Shown: positions 17,243 through 26,402, counted from the stretch's first letter. The stretch: 28,192 bases of DNA from RYN-433 sp036558265 (GCA_036558265.1 DATBFY010000507.1:1-28192); one strand, 5' to 3'. Notes: a model not told the origin generated them from the sequence alone. A program made the numbers and translations.

Positions 17243-17403
17243 GATCAGGTTCCTTCCACGAGTCTGGCGTTGGGTTTCGCGGTGGTCGGCGTGGTCGTGA
17301 GATCGGGAGACACCTCGCCACCGCGCCGGCGCGCCATTGTGGAGTTTTCGGATCGGTTGGCAACGGGTGGGTGAGCCCGGTTCGCCGAAGCGGGGCTCGC
17401 CAG

Positions 17404-17433
17404 CTTTTTCCCTTGCCGGGTCGCCCCTACAAT
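17404..17433 (+). promoter_or_regulatory. Promoter-like element before panD
   Basis: TACAAT (17428-17433) lies 11 nt before the panD ATG, with CTTTTT 18 nt upstream as a weak -35. It shares GCTTTT..GCCCCTACAATC with the element before the acyltransferase (5917-5947). A GGTGGAG Shine-Dalgarno-like stretch lies between it and the ATG. Confidence 0.45.
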
Positions 17434-17444
17434 CGGGTGGAGAA

Positions 17445-17834
17445 ATGTTTATCCGACTGCTCAAGGCCAAGATTCACCGCGCGACGGTCACGTTTACGGA
17501 TGTGAACTATCACGGCAGCATCACGATCGACAGCAATTTGCTGCGGGCGTCGGGGCTTTACCCCAACGAGGCGGTGCTGGTGGCCGACTGTGATAATGGA
17601 AACCGGTTCGAGACGTACATCATTCCCGGCGAGCCGGGGAGCGGGGTGATCGGGATCAACGGGGCGGCGGCGCGGCTGACGCGGGTGGGGAACAAGGTGA
17701 TCGTGATGGCGTTCGTACACGCGACGCCGGAGGAGGTGAAAAGCCATCGCTCGCGGGTGATCATTGCCGATGAGGAGAATCGCGTGCGCGAGACGATCGA
17801 CCATCCGACGGCGCCGGAAGAGCCGTGGGAATAG
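17445..17834 (+). CDS. panD: Aspartate 1-decarboxylase
   Basis: Makes beta-alanine from aspartate for pantothenate and CoA synthesis. It is a self-processing pyruvoyl enzyme: the Gly24-Ser25 cleavage site in NYHGSITID is present, with Lys9 in KAKIHRATVT, FETYIIPGEPGSGVIGINGAAA, and the VIVMAF strand. It has 129 residues, the normal length, with a slightly extended acidic tail. The frame is open further upstream, but the conserved protein starts at the ATG at 17445, just after TACAAT and GGTGGAG. It is followed on the same strand by lgt after 108 nt containing a small hairpin repeat, so co-transcription is possible but not certain. Confidence 0.95.
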   Translation: MFIRLLKAKIHRATVTFTDVNYHGSITIDSNLLRASGLYPNEAVLVADCDNGNRFETYIIPGEPGSGVIGINGAAARLTRVGNKVIVMAFVHATPEEVKSHRSRVIIADEENRVRETIDHPTAPEEPWE

Positions 17835-17901
17835 ATCGCCTGTTTGGGCGGTAGTTGGCTTGGGAAGGGGAAGCGAGAACGAAGCCGCTGACGCGGCGAA
17901 T

Positions 17902-17920
17902 CACGGGCGGGACGCCCGTG
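17902..17920. repeat. Short palindromic repeat, family A relative
   Basis: CACGGGC-GGGAC-GCCCGTG, a perfect 7-bp stem with a 5-nt loop, shares its stem with the core of the larger element at 6896-6952. It lies between panD and lgt, 22 nt before the lgt ATG, where a hairpin could reduce read-through or affect lgt translation. Confidence 0.65.
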
Positions 17921-17942
17921 CCACCTGAAACCGACGGAATTT

Positions 17943-18914
17943 ATGTGGCAAGAAGTATTTCGGATCCCGTTCATCGATCGACCGGTTTACGGCTACGGGC
18001 TGATGCTGGTCATCGGGTTTATCGCGGCGGCGCAGCTCGCCAAGGTGCTGGCGCGGCGGTGCTCGCTGAACGGCGAGGTGTTCGTTAACGCGGCGCTGCT
18101 GGCGCTGGTGGCGGGGGTGGTGGGGGCGCGGTTGTCGCACGTGCTGGAGAGCCTTGCGGATCCGCACAACACCGAGTTCGCGCGGAACGGCCGTTCGCTG
18201 GGTCAGAACCTCTGGGCGATGCTCAACGTCTCCAGCGGCGGGCTTACGTATTACGGCGGGTTCCTGCTGGCGACGCCGGTGCTGATCGGTTACGCGATCT
18301 GGAAGAAGGTGCCGCTCCTGCGGGGGATGGACATCGTGGCCCCGTGTTTGATGGTGGGGCTGGCATTCGGGCGGATCGGGTGCTTTTTCAACGGGTGCTG
18401 CTACGGGGCGGAGTGCAGCCTGCCGTGGGGGACGGCGTTTCCGTACGGGTCGAACGCGTTCGTCGAGCAGTACGAGAACGGGGAGATCACGGTCCCGGCG
18501 GACCTGACGGATGCGGCGCACCCTTATGCGAACGGGTTGCCTCGGCTGTTGACCAAGGAGGAGATCCGCAAGGACGCGAAGCTGGTCACGCTGGCGGACT
18601 CGCTACGGGCCAAGCCGGTGCAGCCGGCGGAGCTTTACAGCGCGTTCACGGCGTTCTTCATCGCGGGGATGCTGGTGGTGTTCTTCTCGCTCGCGCCGGC
18701 GCCGGGACGGGTCTTCGCGCTGATGCTGATGGTCGAGGGGACCAGCCGCTTCATCCTGGAGATGCTGCGCGTCGAGCCGGTGGTGTGGGTGTGGTTGCGG
18801 TGGAGCTTCAGCATGGTGCTCAGCGCGATCTTCGTGGCGCTGGGGATCGTGATGTGGCTGGCCGTGGGGATGGGTGGCGGCAATCGGGGCGGGGCGCGCC
18901 TGGCGGCGGTTTAA
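17943..18914 (+). CDS. lgt: Prolipoprotein diacylglyceryl transferase
   Basis: Integral inner-membrane enzyme that transfers diacylglycerol from phosphatidylglycerol to the lipobox cysteine of prolipoproteins. Several hydrophobic segments are visible (for example GLMLVIGFIAAAQLA near residues 19-33, and the last segment near 290-312). Family motifs are YGYGLML, GGLTYYGGF, FGRIGCFFNGCCYG and RFILEMLR. At 323 residues it is longer than the E. coli enzyme (291) because of an insertion of about 50 residues between GCCYG and QPAELYSA. The usual HPTQLYE is replaced by QPAELYSA. The ATG at 17943 has only a weak GGAA upstream. Confidence 0.94.
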   Translation: MWQEVFRIPFIDRPVYGYGLMLVIGFIAAAQLAKVLARRCSLNGEVFVNAALLALVAGVVGARLSHVLESLADPHNTEFARNGRSLGQNLWAMLNVSSGGLTYYGGFLLATPVLIGYAIWKKVPLLRGMDIVAPCLMVGLAFGRIGCFFNGCCYGAECSLPWGTAFPYGSNAFVEQYENGEITVPADLTDAAHPYANGLPRLLTKEEIRKDAKLVTLADSLRAKPVQPAELYSAFTAFFIAGMLVVFFSLAPAPGRVFALMLMVEGTSRFILEMLRVEPVVWVWLRWSFSMVLSAIFVALGIVMWLAVGMGGGNRGGARLAAV

Positions 18915-18937
18915 TTCCTCGTCCGGCGGTCGTCCCG

Positions 18938-19036
18938 CCGTCATCCTGAGCGCAGCGAAGGATCTGGCCGCGAGGGGAAGAAAGCACTTCCTTCGCGGCC
19001 AGATCCTTCGTCGGTAGAACCTCCTCAGGATGACGG
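18938..19036. repeat. Inverted repeat element, family B, second copy
   Basis: The ends CCGTCATCCTGAG and CTCAGGATGACGG are perfectly inverted, and the inner arms GAAGGATCTGGCCGCGA and TCGCGGCCAGATCCTTC are perfectly inverted as well. It lies between convergent lgt and the LEPR-XLL/RTX gene and can form a long hairpin, so it probably ends both transcripts. Compare 9751-9848. Confidence 0.8.
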
Positions 19037-19062
19037 TTCGGCGGTCAAGGCGACCCCGCTTG

Positions 19063-20817
19063 TCAGATCACGTAGACGTGCGCCTCGTAGGGCTTGAACG
19101 AGTCGCCGATCTGGCCGTTCTTGATCGCGACGGTGCGGTTCTCGCTGTCCACGCTGGCACTGGAAGCGCTCACGCCCTTGATGTCCATCCTTGCACTGAC
19201 GGCCTGGGTGGAGTTGTTGAGGACGACGACGTAGGTCTTGCCGTTGTACTTCCGCCAGGTGACGCGGAGGCTGCCGTCCACGTCCACGCTCACGCCCCCG
19301 GGATCTTTCTGGCTCATCAGGGCGGCGCCGATGCGGGAGATGCGGGCGTTGGTCTTCTTCATCTCGCCCTCGACGGATGAGTTCATCGCGTCGAAGGAGA
19401 AGCCGTCGCCGATCCGCTGCGGGAAGTAGATAATGCCGGTCGCGCCGCTGATGATCGCGTTGAAGACCTCGGCACGGAACTGGTCGGCGGTGACGCCGGG
19501 GTAGTCGTGCTCGCGGCCGGCGAGTTGCTGGTCGCTGGCCTCGATGACGGCGAACTGGCGCTTGCCACCGGACCAGTTGGCGAGGGTTTCGACGGCCTTG
19601 CCGGGGGCGTCGAGCGCGGTGGGGCGGTTGTGGGCATTCATGGGGTAGAGGTCGTTGCTGACCCAGTCGGCGCCGGCGAGGTACTTCTTGTAATCGCTCT
19701 CGCCAAAGTTCCCGTAGTGCCACAGGACCGACGATCCGGAGAAGTTGACGAACACCGGGCGGTTGGGATCGACCGACTTGAGGGACTTGTACTGGTTGAC
19801 GACCGTCGCGAACGGCGTGTTGTGGAAGTCCGGCTCGTCGTTGAGCATCCAGGCGAGCAGGTTCTTCTGCGTCTTGTCCTTGGCGGGGTTGGCGGCGTTG
19901 GGCTGGCGGATCATGTACATGCCGCGTTTGACCGCCTCGGCGCTGAACGTATCGACCGAGACGGTCCCGGAGAGCCCCTCGTAGCCGACGAGCGTGTTGA
20001 TGCCGCGCGACTTCCACTTGTCGAAGCTGTAGGTCGGCTGGCTCCAGACGCCGATGACGAAGGGGTTCGAGGCGTTCTGTCCGACAGGGGTGGGGTTGAC
20101 AACGGGCGGGGTGGGGGTGGGCGCGGGGACGGGAACAGGCGTCGGGGTGGCCGCGCTGGGCGAGGACGGGTTGCCGACGGCTGTGGGGATGCTCGTGGGG
20201 AGCGGGGCGGTCGTGACCACGTCGCCGCGGGACTCGCCGACGATCGTGTTCTTCCCGCCCGCGTCGGTGATCGTGTCGGTGCCGCCCTCGCCGACGAGGG
20301 TGTCATTGCCGGTGCCGGCGAAGAGCTTGTCGTTGCCGTCGCCGCCGTTGACGACGTTGTTGCCGGCCTTGGCGATCAGGACGTCGTTCTCTCCGCCGCC
20401 GAAGAGCGCGTCATTCTTCGTGGCGGTGACGAGCGTGTCGCTGCCGGCGCCGCCGAGGAAATACATCCCGGCGGTCATGTCGCCCTTGCTGGTGTCGGCG
20501 GTGACGCGGTCGTTGCCGCGGCCGGCATCCACCTTGACGACGTCCACCCTGCTGGCCGGGAAGTCGCTGGACGTCGCGTTGACGGTGACGCGGATCTGCG
20601 ACGAATTGCCTGAGTCCCTGGCGATGGTGATCTGGTCGTTGCCGGCGGTGCCCTGGACGGCCAGCACGCCGTCGCCGCCGAGGATGGCGGCGGAGAGGAG
20701 CTGACGGACTTCGAGCGCCTCGAGCGAGGAGTTGTGGGGAGATTTCTTCCGCCGCCTGGTATTGAAGGGGTTGCGGGCGCGGTTGGACTGAGACTGGGGG
20801 AGCCGTTTGTTACGCAT
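19063..20817 (-). CDS. LEPR-XLL/RTX-repeat secreted protein with glycosidase-like C-terminal domain
   Basis: Predicted exported protein of 584 residues in four parts. Residues 1-30 are strongly basic. Residues 32-43 read LEALEVRQLLSA, a variant of the LEPR-XLL motif (LEPRxLLSA) found at the N-terminus of large planctomycete surface proteins. Residues about 98-197 hold calcium-binding RTX-type repeats (GGAGSDTLV, GGDGNDKLF, GTGNDTLVGEGGTDTI). After a Pro/Thr-rich linker (204-246), residues 250-584 look like a TIM-barrel glycosidase-type domain with AWMLNDEPD, whose acidic residues are candidate catalysts, and GATGIIYFPQRIGDGFSFD. The frame is open to 21051, but the ATG at 20817 has a GAGGAA Shine-Dalgarno and directly precedes the basic region. 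Substrate unknown; polysaccharide is the best guess. Confidence 0.85.
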   Translation of the reverse strand: MRNKRLPQSQSNRARNPFNTRRRKKSPHNSSLEALEVRQLLSAAILGGDGVLAVQGTAGNDQITIARDSGNSSQIRVTVNATSSDFPASRVDVVKVDAGRGNDRVTADTSKGDMTAGMYFLGGAGSDTLVTATKNDALFGGGENDVLIAKAGNNVVNGGDGNDKLFAGTGNDTLVGEGGTDTITDAGGKNTIVGESRGDVVTTAPLPTSIPTAVGNPSSPSAATPTPVPVPAPTPTPPVVNPTPVGQNASNPFVIGVWSQPTYSFDKWKSRGINTLVGYEGLSGTVSVDTFSAEAVKRGMYMIRQPNAANPAKDKTQKNLLAWMLNDEPDFHNTPFATVVNQYKSLKSVDPNRPVFVNFSGSSVLWHYGNFGESDYKKYLAGADWVSNDLYPMNAHNRPTALDAPGKAVETLANWSGGKRQFAVIEASDQQLAGREHDYPGVTADQFRAEVFNAIISGATGIIYFPQRIGDGFSFDAMNSSVEGEMKKTNARISRIGAALMSQKDPGGVSVDVDGSLRVTWRKYNGKTYVVVLNNSTQAVSARMDIKGVSASSASVDSENRTVAIKNGQIGDSFKPYEAHVYVI

Positions 20818-21417
20818 CAGGTTCCTCGTTAGGCGACAAAGTTTTTCAAACCGTGTGGGAATCGCCCGCCGACTGAGGCACGCGCGGCATGTCCGGCTCG
20901 GGAGCGGTGCGTCGCGTGCGCGGGGGGGGGGGGTGTGACTCACCTCGCGCGGGGAACGCGTCCGCCTGCAGACTTGCGCGGCCCTGGGGTGCTTCAGGAA
21001 TCTGCCAGCGAAGACCCAGCGTGCCTGCGCGCACGGCGAACTGCACCGCACTCAGGCAGGCTCGGTCGATCCGGAGCGTCGGAACGCCGGGCAGCGAAAC
21101 ACCTTGGATGTCGGACGAGCAAAAAGCCCGTGATTGACGACTGCGAACGTCCGCCCGATCGGGTGGCCCGGCGACTCGGGGATGCCGGGCTGTGGCTTAT
21201 GCCGGGCGGTCGTCCTGACAAATGCAGGCGTCAATGCCCATTCTGGAATTCGGCATGTTATCCGAGCGGATTAAAGGGAAAAGGCCGGAAATCCGGTTTT
21301 CTCATAATCCGCAACAATTGGCAGCGGACACAACCAGAACGAATTTACGTTGCGGCATGCGCGCTGACCATCGCAAATCCATACGCTTGCAGAACGCAAA
21401 CGTTCTGAACGAGGCGT
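20818..21417. other. 600-bp gene-free stretch with a 12-G homopolymer
   Basis: No convincing gene in either direction. It contains a run of 12 Gs (20922-20933), about 105 nt upstream of the LEPR-XLL gene start, a CCCGATCGGG palindrome (21154-21163), and a more A/T-rich part (21230-21420). The promoter for the LEPR-XLL gene probably lies here, but I could not place a convincing -35/-10 pair. Confidence 0.5.
21390..21407 (-). terminator. Hairpin after the epimerase gene
   Basis: CAGAACG-loop-CGTTCTG, a perfect 7-bp stem with a tetraloop, begins 10 nt after the epimerase stop (minus strand). No T-run follows, so efficiency is uncertain. Confidence 0.5.
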
Positions 21418-22737
21418 TTATTTCCCCGCGAGACGGCGCAATCGCTCCTCCATGTTCAGCAGCGCGCGGCCGTCATGGTAACCGGCCTTCCAGTCGTGGG
21501 CTTTGCCGCCCGTGACGATCTTCCCCCGGGCATCCACGGTGTCATACCAACCACCGAACTGTCCGTCGGCCACGTGCTGGTTGACGAAGGTCCAGGTGAG
21601 CGTGAACGCCTTCCAGTACCGATCGGTCTCGCGGCCGAAGTGCTCGTGCATCAGGAGCAGCGCGTTGAGACCTTCGGCCTGCGTCCACCAGACCTTGTGC
21701 GTGTCGTGAGCGGCTTCGAACGCCGCACCCTTGTCGTAGAACCCGCCGAGTTTCTGATCGAAACCCCAGTCGAGCGCGTGATCGACCAGGTTTCGGGCGA
21801 CCCGCAGCGTCTTGTCCTCATCGGTTCGCCCAAGCACCTCCGAGGCCTCAAGCAGCAAATACGCCGTCTCGATGTCGTGACCGAAGGAGTCGAAATCCGG
21901 CGCCGCCCGCCAATCGGGCGTGAAGAACTGGTTGAGACATCCCGGTTCGACCGCAATCCGATCGCGGACGATCAGGAAGACCTCGTCGAGCCGCGCGCGG
22001 ACCTTCTCGTCCTTCTTCGCGTGATAGAGACCACAGAGCGCCTCGAGCAGGTGGATGTGGCTGTTCATGCTCTTGTAGCCGTAGCTGACGTTGGGTCCGG
22101 GCGAACGGTTCTCGAGCGTCTTGCTGAGATCCTTGGGCACGACGGGAGTGCCGTCGCGCGCCAGCGCCTCGTGGTAGCCGCCGTTGACGTTGTCGTGGGC
22201 GTGCTGGTCCATCCAGGCGAAAGTCTTCATCGCCAGGTCGATCGCGGGCTGATCGCCGGTTGCCTCGTAGGCGGCCGCCAGTGCGTAGATGCCGAAGGCG
22301 ATCGCGTACACGTGCTTCTGCGTGCCGAACTTCGGATCGACGTGGCCGTCCTCGTCGAGGCCCCAGTACAGCCCCCCCTGCTCGGCGTCCCACATCCGCT
22401 GGAGCATCGCCACGCCGTGCCGGGCGTAGCGCAGATACTCGTCGCGCAGCTCGGGCCGGCGCATCGCCACCTGGGATGTCAGCCACGTCATGCGCGATTG
22501 GAAGACCAGGAAGCGGTCCTGTTTGGGCGCGGGTTTCCAGTCGCGCGAGAAGGTCGAGCGAAAACCACCGTGCGCGGTATCGACGCAGCGCGGGAACCAG
22601 ACGTGCAGCACGTTGGCGTCGAAGTGGCGATGGACGTCGTCGGCCAACGAGCGATACTCCTGGGGCGTCGGCTGGGCGGCACAAAGCGAGCCCAGCAGAC
22701 AAAGCGCGACGATCACGATGCTGCACAAACGGGTCAA
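21418..22737 (-). CDS. Secreted N-acylglucosamine 2-epimerase / cellobiose 2-epimerase-like protein
   Basis: AGE-superfamily (alpha/alpha)6-barrel protein that would epimerise sugars at C2. Family motifs include NSHIHLLEAL with a conserved His, FSFGHDIETAYLLLEA (the His-Asp-Glu group typical of cellobiose 2-epimerases), KVWWTQAEGLNALL, and a C-terminal KAGYHDGRALLNMEERL. A signal peptide (TRLCSIVIVALCLLGSLCAAQ) indicates export, unusual for this mostly cytoplasmic family. Start: a TTG at 22737 has a strong GGGAGG Shine-Dalgarno 6 nt upstream, whereas the ATG at 22767 and GTG at 22800 have none. I therefore choose TTG (439 aa), with ATG 22767 as the alternative. Divergent from tRNA-Val. Confidence 0.87.
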   Translation of the reverse strand: MTRLCSIVIVALCLLGSLCAAQPTPQEYRSLADDVHRHFDANVLHVWFPRCVDTAHGGFRSTFSRDWKPAPKQDRFLVFQSRMTWLTSQVAMRRPELRDEYLRYARHGVAMLQRMWDAEQGGLYWGLDEDGHVDPKFGTQKHVYAIAFGIYALAAAYEATGDQPAIDLAMKTFAWMDQHAHDNVNGGYHEALARDGTPVVPKDLSKTLENRSPGPNVSYGYKSMNSHIHLLEALCGLYHAKKDEKVRARLDEVFLIVRDRIAVEPGCLNQFFTPDWRAAPDFDSFGHDIETAYLLLEASEVLGRTDEDKTLRVARNLVDHALDWGFDQKLGGFYDKGAAFEAAHDTHKVWWTQAEGLNALLLMHEHFGRETDRYWKAFTLTWTFVNQHVADGQFGGWYDTVDARGKIVTGGKAHDWKAGYHDGRALLNMEERLRRLAGK

Positions 22738-22786
22738 GATGGACCTCCCGACTATGATGGGCCTCATCTTGTGCCGCGGACAGCGC

Positions 22787-22820
22787 GGGGACAAGTCCAC
22801 CGCCCGCTGCCCTTGTCCCC
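22787..22820. repeat. Inverted repeat GGGGACAAG..CTTGTCCCC overlapping the tRNA-Val promoter
   Basis: Perfect 9-bp arms (22787-22795, 22812-22820) separated by 16 nt. The right arm contains the -35 box of the tRNA-Val promoter. It could be an operator for the divergent tRNA and epimerase genes, or simply another dispersed repeat. Confidence 0.45.
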
Positions 22821-22840
22821 GAAGTGGATCGGAATATAAT
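22813..22840 (+). promoter_or_regulatory. Promoter of tRNA-Val
   Basis: TTGTCC (22813-22818), 16-nt spacer, then a consensus TATAAT (22835-22840). The predicted start lies about 5 nt before the mature tRNA 5' end. Confidence 0.7.
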
Positions 22841-22851
22841 GCAGGCGCATC

Positions 22852-22925
22852 GGGCGATTAGCTCAGTTGGCTAGAGTGCCAGCATGACACGCTGGAGGTC
22901 ACAGGTTCGAGCCCTGTATCGCCCA
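22852..22925 (+). tRNA. tRNA-Val (anticodon GAC)
   Basis: Full cloverleaf of 74 nt. The acceptor stem is GGGCGAT/ATCGCCC with discriminator A. The D-arm starts GCTCAGTTGG. The anticodon stem CCAGC/GCTGG closes loop ATGACAC, which puts GAC at positions 34-36 (valine). The T-arm is ACAGG-TTCGAGC-CCTGT. CCA is not encoded. A T4 run follows directly. Confidence 0.96.
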
Positions 22926-22940
22926 CTTTTGTAAGCGAAG

Positions 22941-22992
22941 CCGAACGCTGAGATTAGCGTACCTGCCTGAGTCGGGCAGTGCGGCCGAGACG
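22941..22992 (+). repeat. Dispersed repeat, family D (CCGAACGCTGAGAT..), first copy
   Basis: Begins 16 nt after tRNA-Val. By hand alignment about 45 of 53 positions match the copy at 26345-26397, with the first 27 nt nearly identical and in the same orientation. It contains two small hairpins (CGCT/AGCG and CTGCC/GGCAG), of which the first is kept in the other copy through a G-T pair. Confidence 0.75.
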
Positions 22993-23045
22993 TTGGCGTT
23001 TTCCGGGAGTCCTCCCGGTTTACCCCGATTTCGGAGGCCCGCACA

Positions 23046-23260
23046 ATGGCCCGCGGCCCAAAACCCTCGAACCCAAATACCGCCACCACAAGAGCAGTGG
23101 CCAAGCCTACGTCGTCATCGACGGCAAGGACGTCTGGCTTGGCCAGCACGGCACCGCGGCCAGCCGCAAGAAGTACTTTGCCGTGGTGTCAGAGTGGATC
23201 GCCCGCGACCGCCAGGGCCCTCCTCTCGTGGTCGATGCCGCGGGCCCAACACCGACATGA
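23046..23260 (+). pseudogene. Integrase-type N-terminal (arm-binding) domain remnant with a -1 frame change
   Basis: The ATG at 23046 has a GGAGG Shine-Dalgarno 8 nt upstream and starts MARGPK. Reading then has to shift by -1 at the CCCAAAA run (23057-23063) to enter a frame encoding PKYRHHKSSGQAYVVIDG, then VWLGQHGTAASRKKY and SEWIARDRQGPP. This matches, from memory, the N-terminal domain of planctomycete tyrosine-recombinase integrases (consensus like PxYRxHKxSGQAxVxxxGxxxYLGxxGTxxSxxxY..EW). The recombinase core and catalytic Arg/His/Tyr are absent, as only about 72 residues are made. Position beside a tRNA gene agrees with integrase origin. The heptamer is in exact X-XXY-YYZ phase, so programmed frameshifting is an alternative to a one-base deletion. 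Its stop overlaps the next ATG (ATGA). Confidence 0.6.
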
Positions 23261-23697
23261 AGCGACAAGAAATCCCCGCCGTCCGCATCCTCCCCATGAG
23301 CGATCGCATCCCCGGCTTCCGCAATCGCAGCATCGAAGACATACAGCAGCGCCTCTTCCTGCGCGACCTCCCCGCCTGCGCCGGCCGCTTCCGCTACCGC
23401 GCGACCGGCCTCAACACCCCGCCCGGCACGCTCGTCCTCTTCCAATTCCGGGCCCGCGTCATCGCCACCGCCGTCTTCGTCCGCGACGAACGCTTCAACC
23501 ACCCGGCCAAGCGCTTCAACGGCGTCCTCCACTTCGAGCCCGCCTCCATCCGCACCTTCGACCCCGTCGACGCCCCGGCGATGCAACGCGCCTGGCCCGC
23601 CTTCCGTAACTTCGGTCACGTCAAGCAACGTCTCAACCCCGGCCGATACCCCGCCTTCAAACGCCGCCTCAAAAACGTGCGATCCCCGGGTGCATGA
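23257..23697 (+). CDS. Unknown 146-aa basic protein overlapping the integrase remnant
   Basis: Starts at an ATG that overlaps the preceding frame's stop (ATGA), suggesting translational coupling. The sequence looks like a folded domain: GRFRYRATGLNTPPGTLVLFQ, then RARVIATAVFVRDERF, FNGVLHFEPASIRTFDPVD and a C-terminal HVKQRLNPGRYPAF. The pattern GTLVLFQFRARVIATA, a beta-hairpin followed by a YxG/FxPxSI stretch, resembles small PUA/EVE-like or phage-associated domains, but I do not recognise the family with confidence. No signal peptide; many Arg residues suggest nucleic-acid contact. The same frame is open upstream to 22993, without a good start there. Function unknown. Confidence 0.65.
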   Translation: MKRQEIPAVRILPMSDRIPGFRNRSIEDIQQRLFLRDLPACAGRFRYRATGLNTPPGTLVLFQFRARVIATAVFVRDERFNHPAKRFNGVLHFEPASIRTFDPVDAPAMQRAWPAFRNFGHVKQRLNPGRYPAFKRRLKNVRSPGA

Positions 23698-24056
23698 CGC
23701 CGCCCCATTGTCATCAACATGACAGCCGCGAAGCACCGCATTTTCCAAACGTTGCGGGCAACTGGCGGAGACGCCGTCGCGCCATTAAAACTCTCCCCGC
23801 CGGCCCGATGGAAGCGTGCGAGGCCCCTCGTGACTGCGAAGTTCGACGCCCGGTCGTCCTCTTTTTTCTGGACGCAATCGCGAGAACGGCGATCGATTCG
23901 CGGCCTACACTGGTCCACACATGCCGGGCGACATCGCGGGCCGCGATTTCATTGTTGCCGAAAATCACGTTAATTTGAGTCGTCACCGCCGGAATCGCGG
24001 GGGGCCAACAAACAGCGTCCCCGCCGACGCCCCTCGACGCAAGGAGAAAAACACAC
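23698..24056. other. Intergenic stretch upstream of katG
   Basis: No gene supported. It holds a hairpin TGTCAT-CAAC-ATGACA (23709-23724) 11 nt after the preceding stop, which might be a weak terminator, a TACACT box (near 23909) and, next to katG, an AAGGAG Shine-Dalgarno (24041-24046). The katG promoter is probably here, but no clear OxyR, PerR or Fur site was found by eye. Confidence 0.45.
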
Positions 24057-26315
<2,259 letters not shown>

Positions 26316-26344
26316 CGAAGCACGAACGAATCGAGCGTCCTTGT

Positions 26345-26397
26345 CCGAACGCTGAGATCGGCGTACCTGCCTTGACTCGGGCAATGCGACCAGGACG
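26345..26397 (+). repeat. Dispersed repeat, family D, second copy
   Basis: Direct copy of the element at 22941-22992, located 29 nt after the katG stop. Shared core: CCGAACGCTGAGAT, GCGTACCTGCC, TCGGGCA. See the first copy for the hairpins. Confidence 0.75.
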
Positions 26398-26402
26398 GTC
26401 GC
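26386..26402. terminator. Hairpin between convergent katG and VWA gene
   Basis: GCGACC-AGGAC-GGTCGC, a perfect 6-bp stem with a 5-nt loop, at the end of the family D copy, 70 nt after katG and 38 nt past the opposing stop. Confidence 0.45.
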
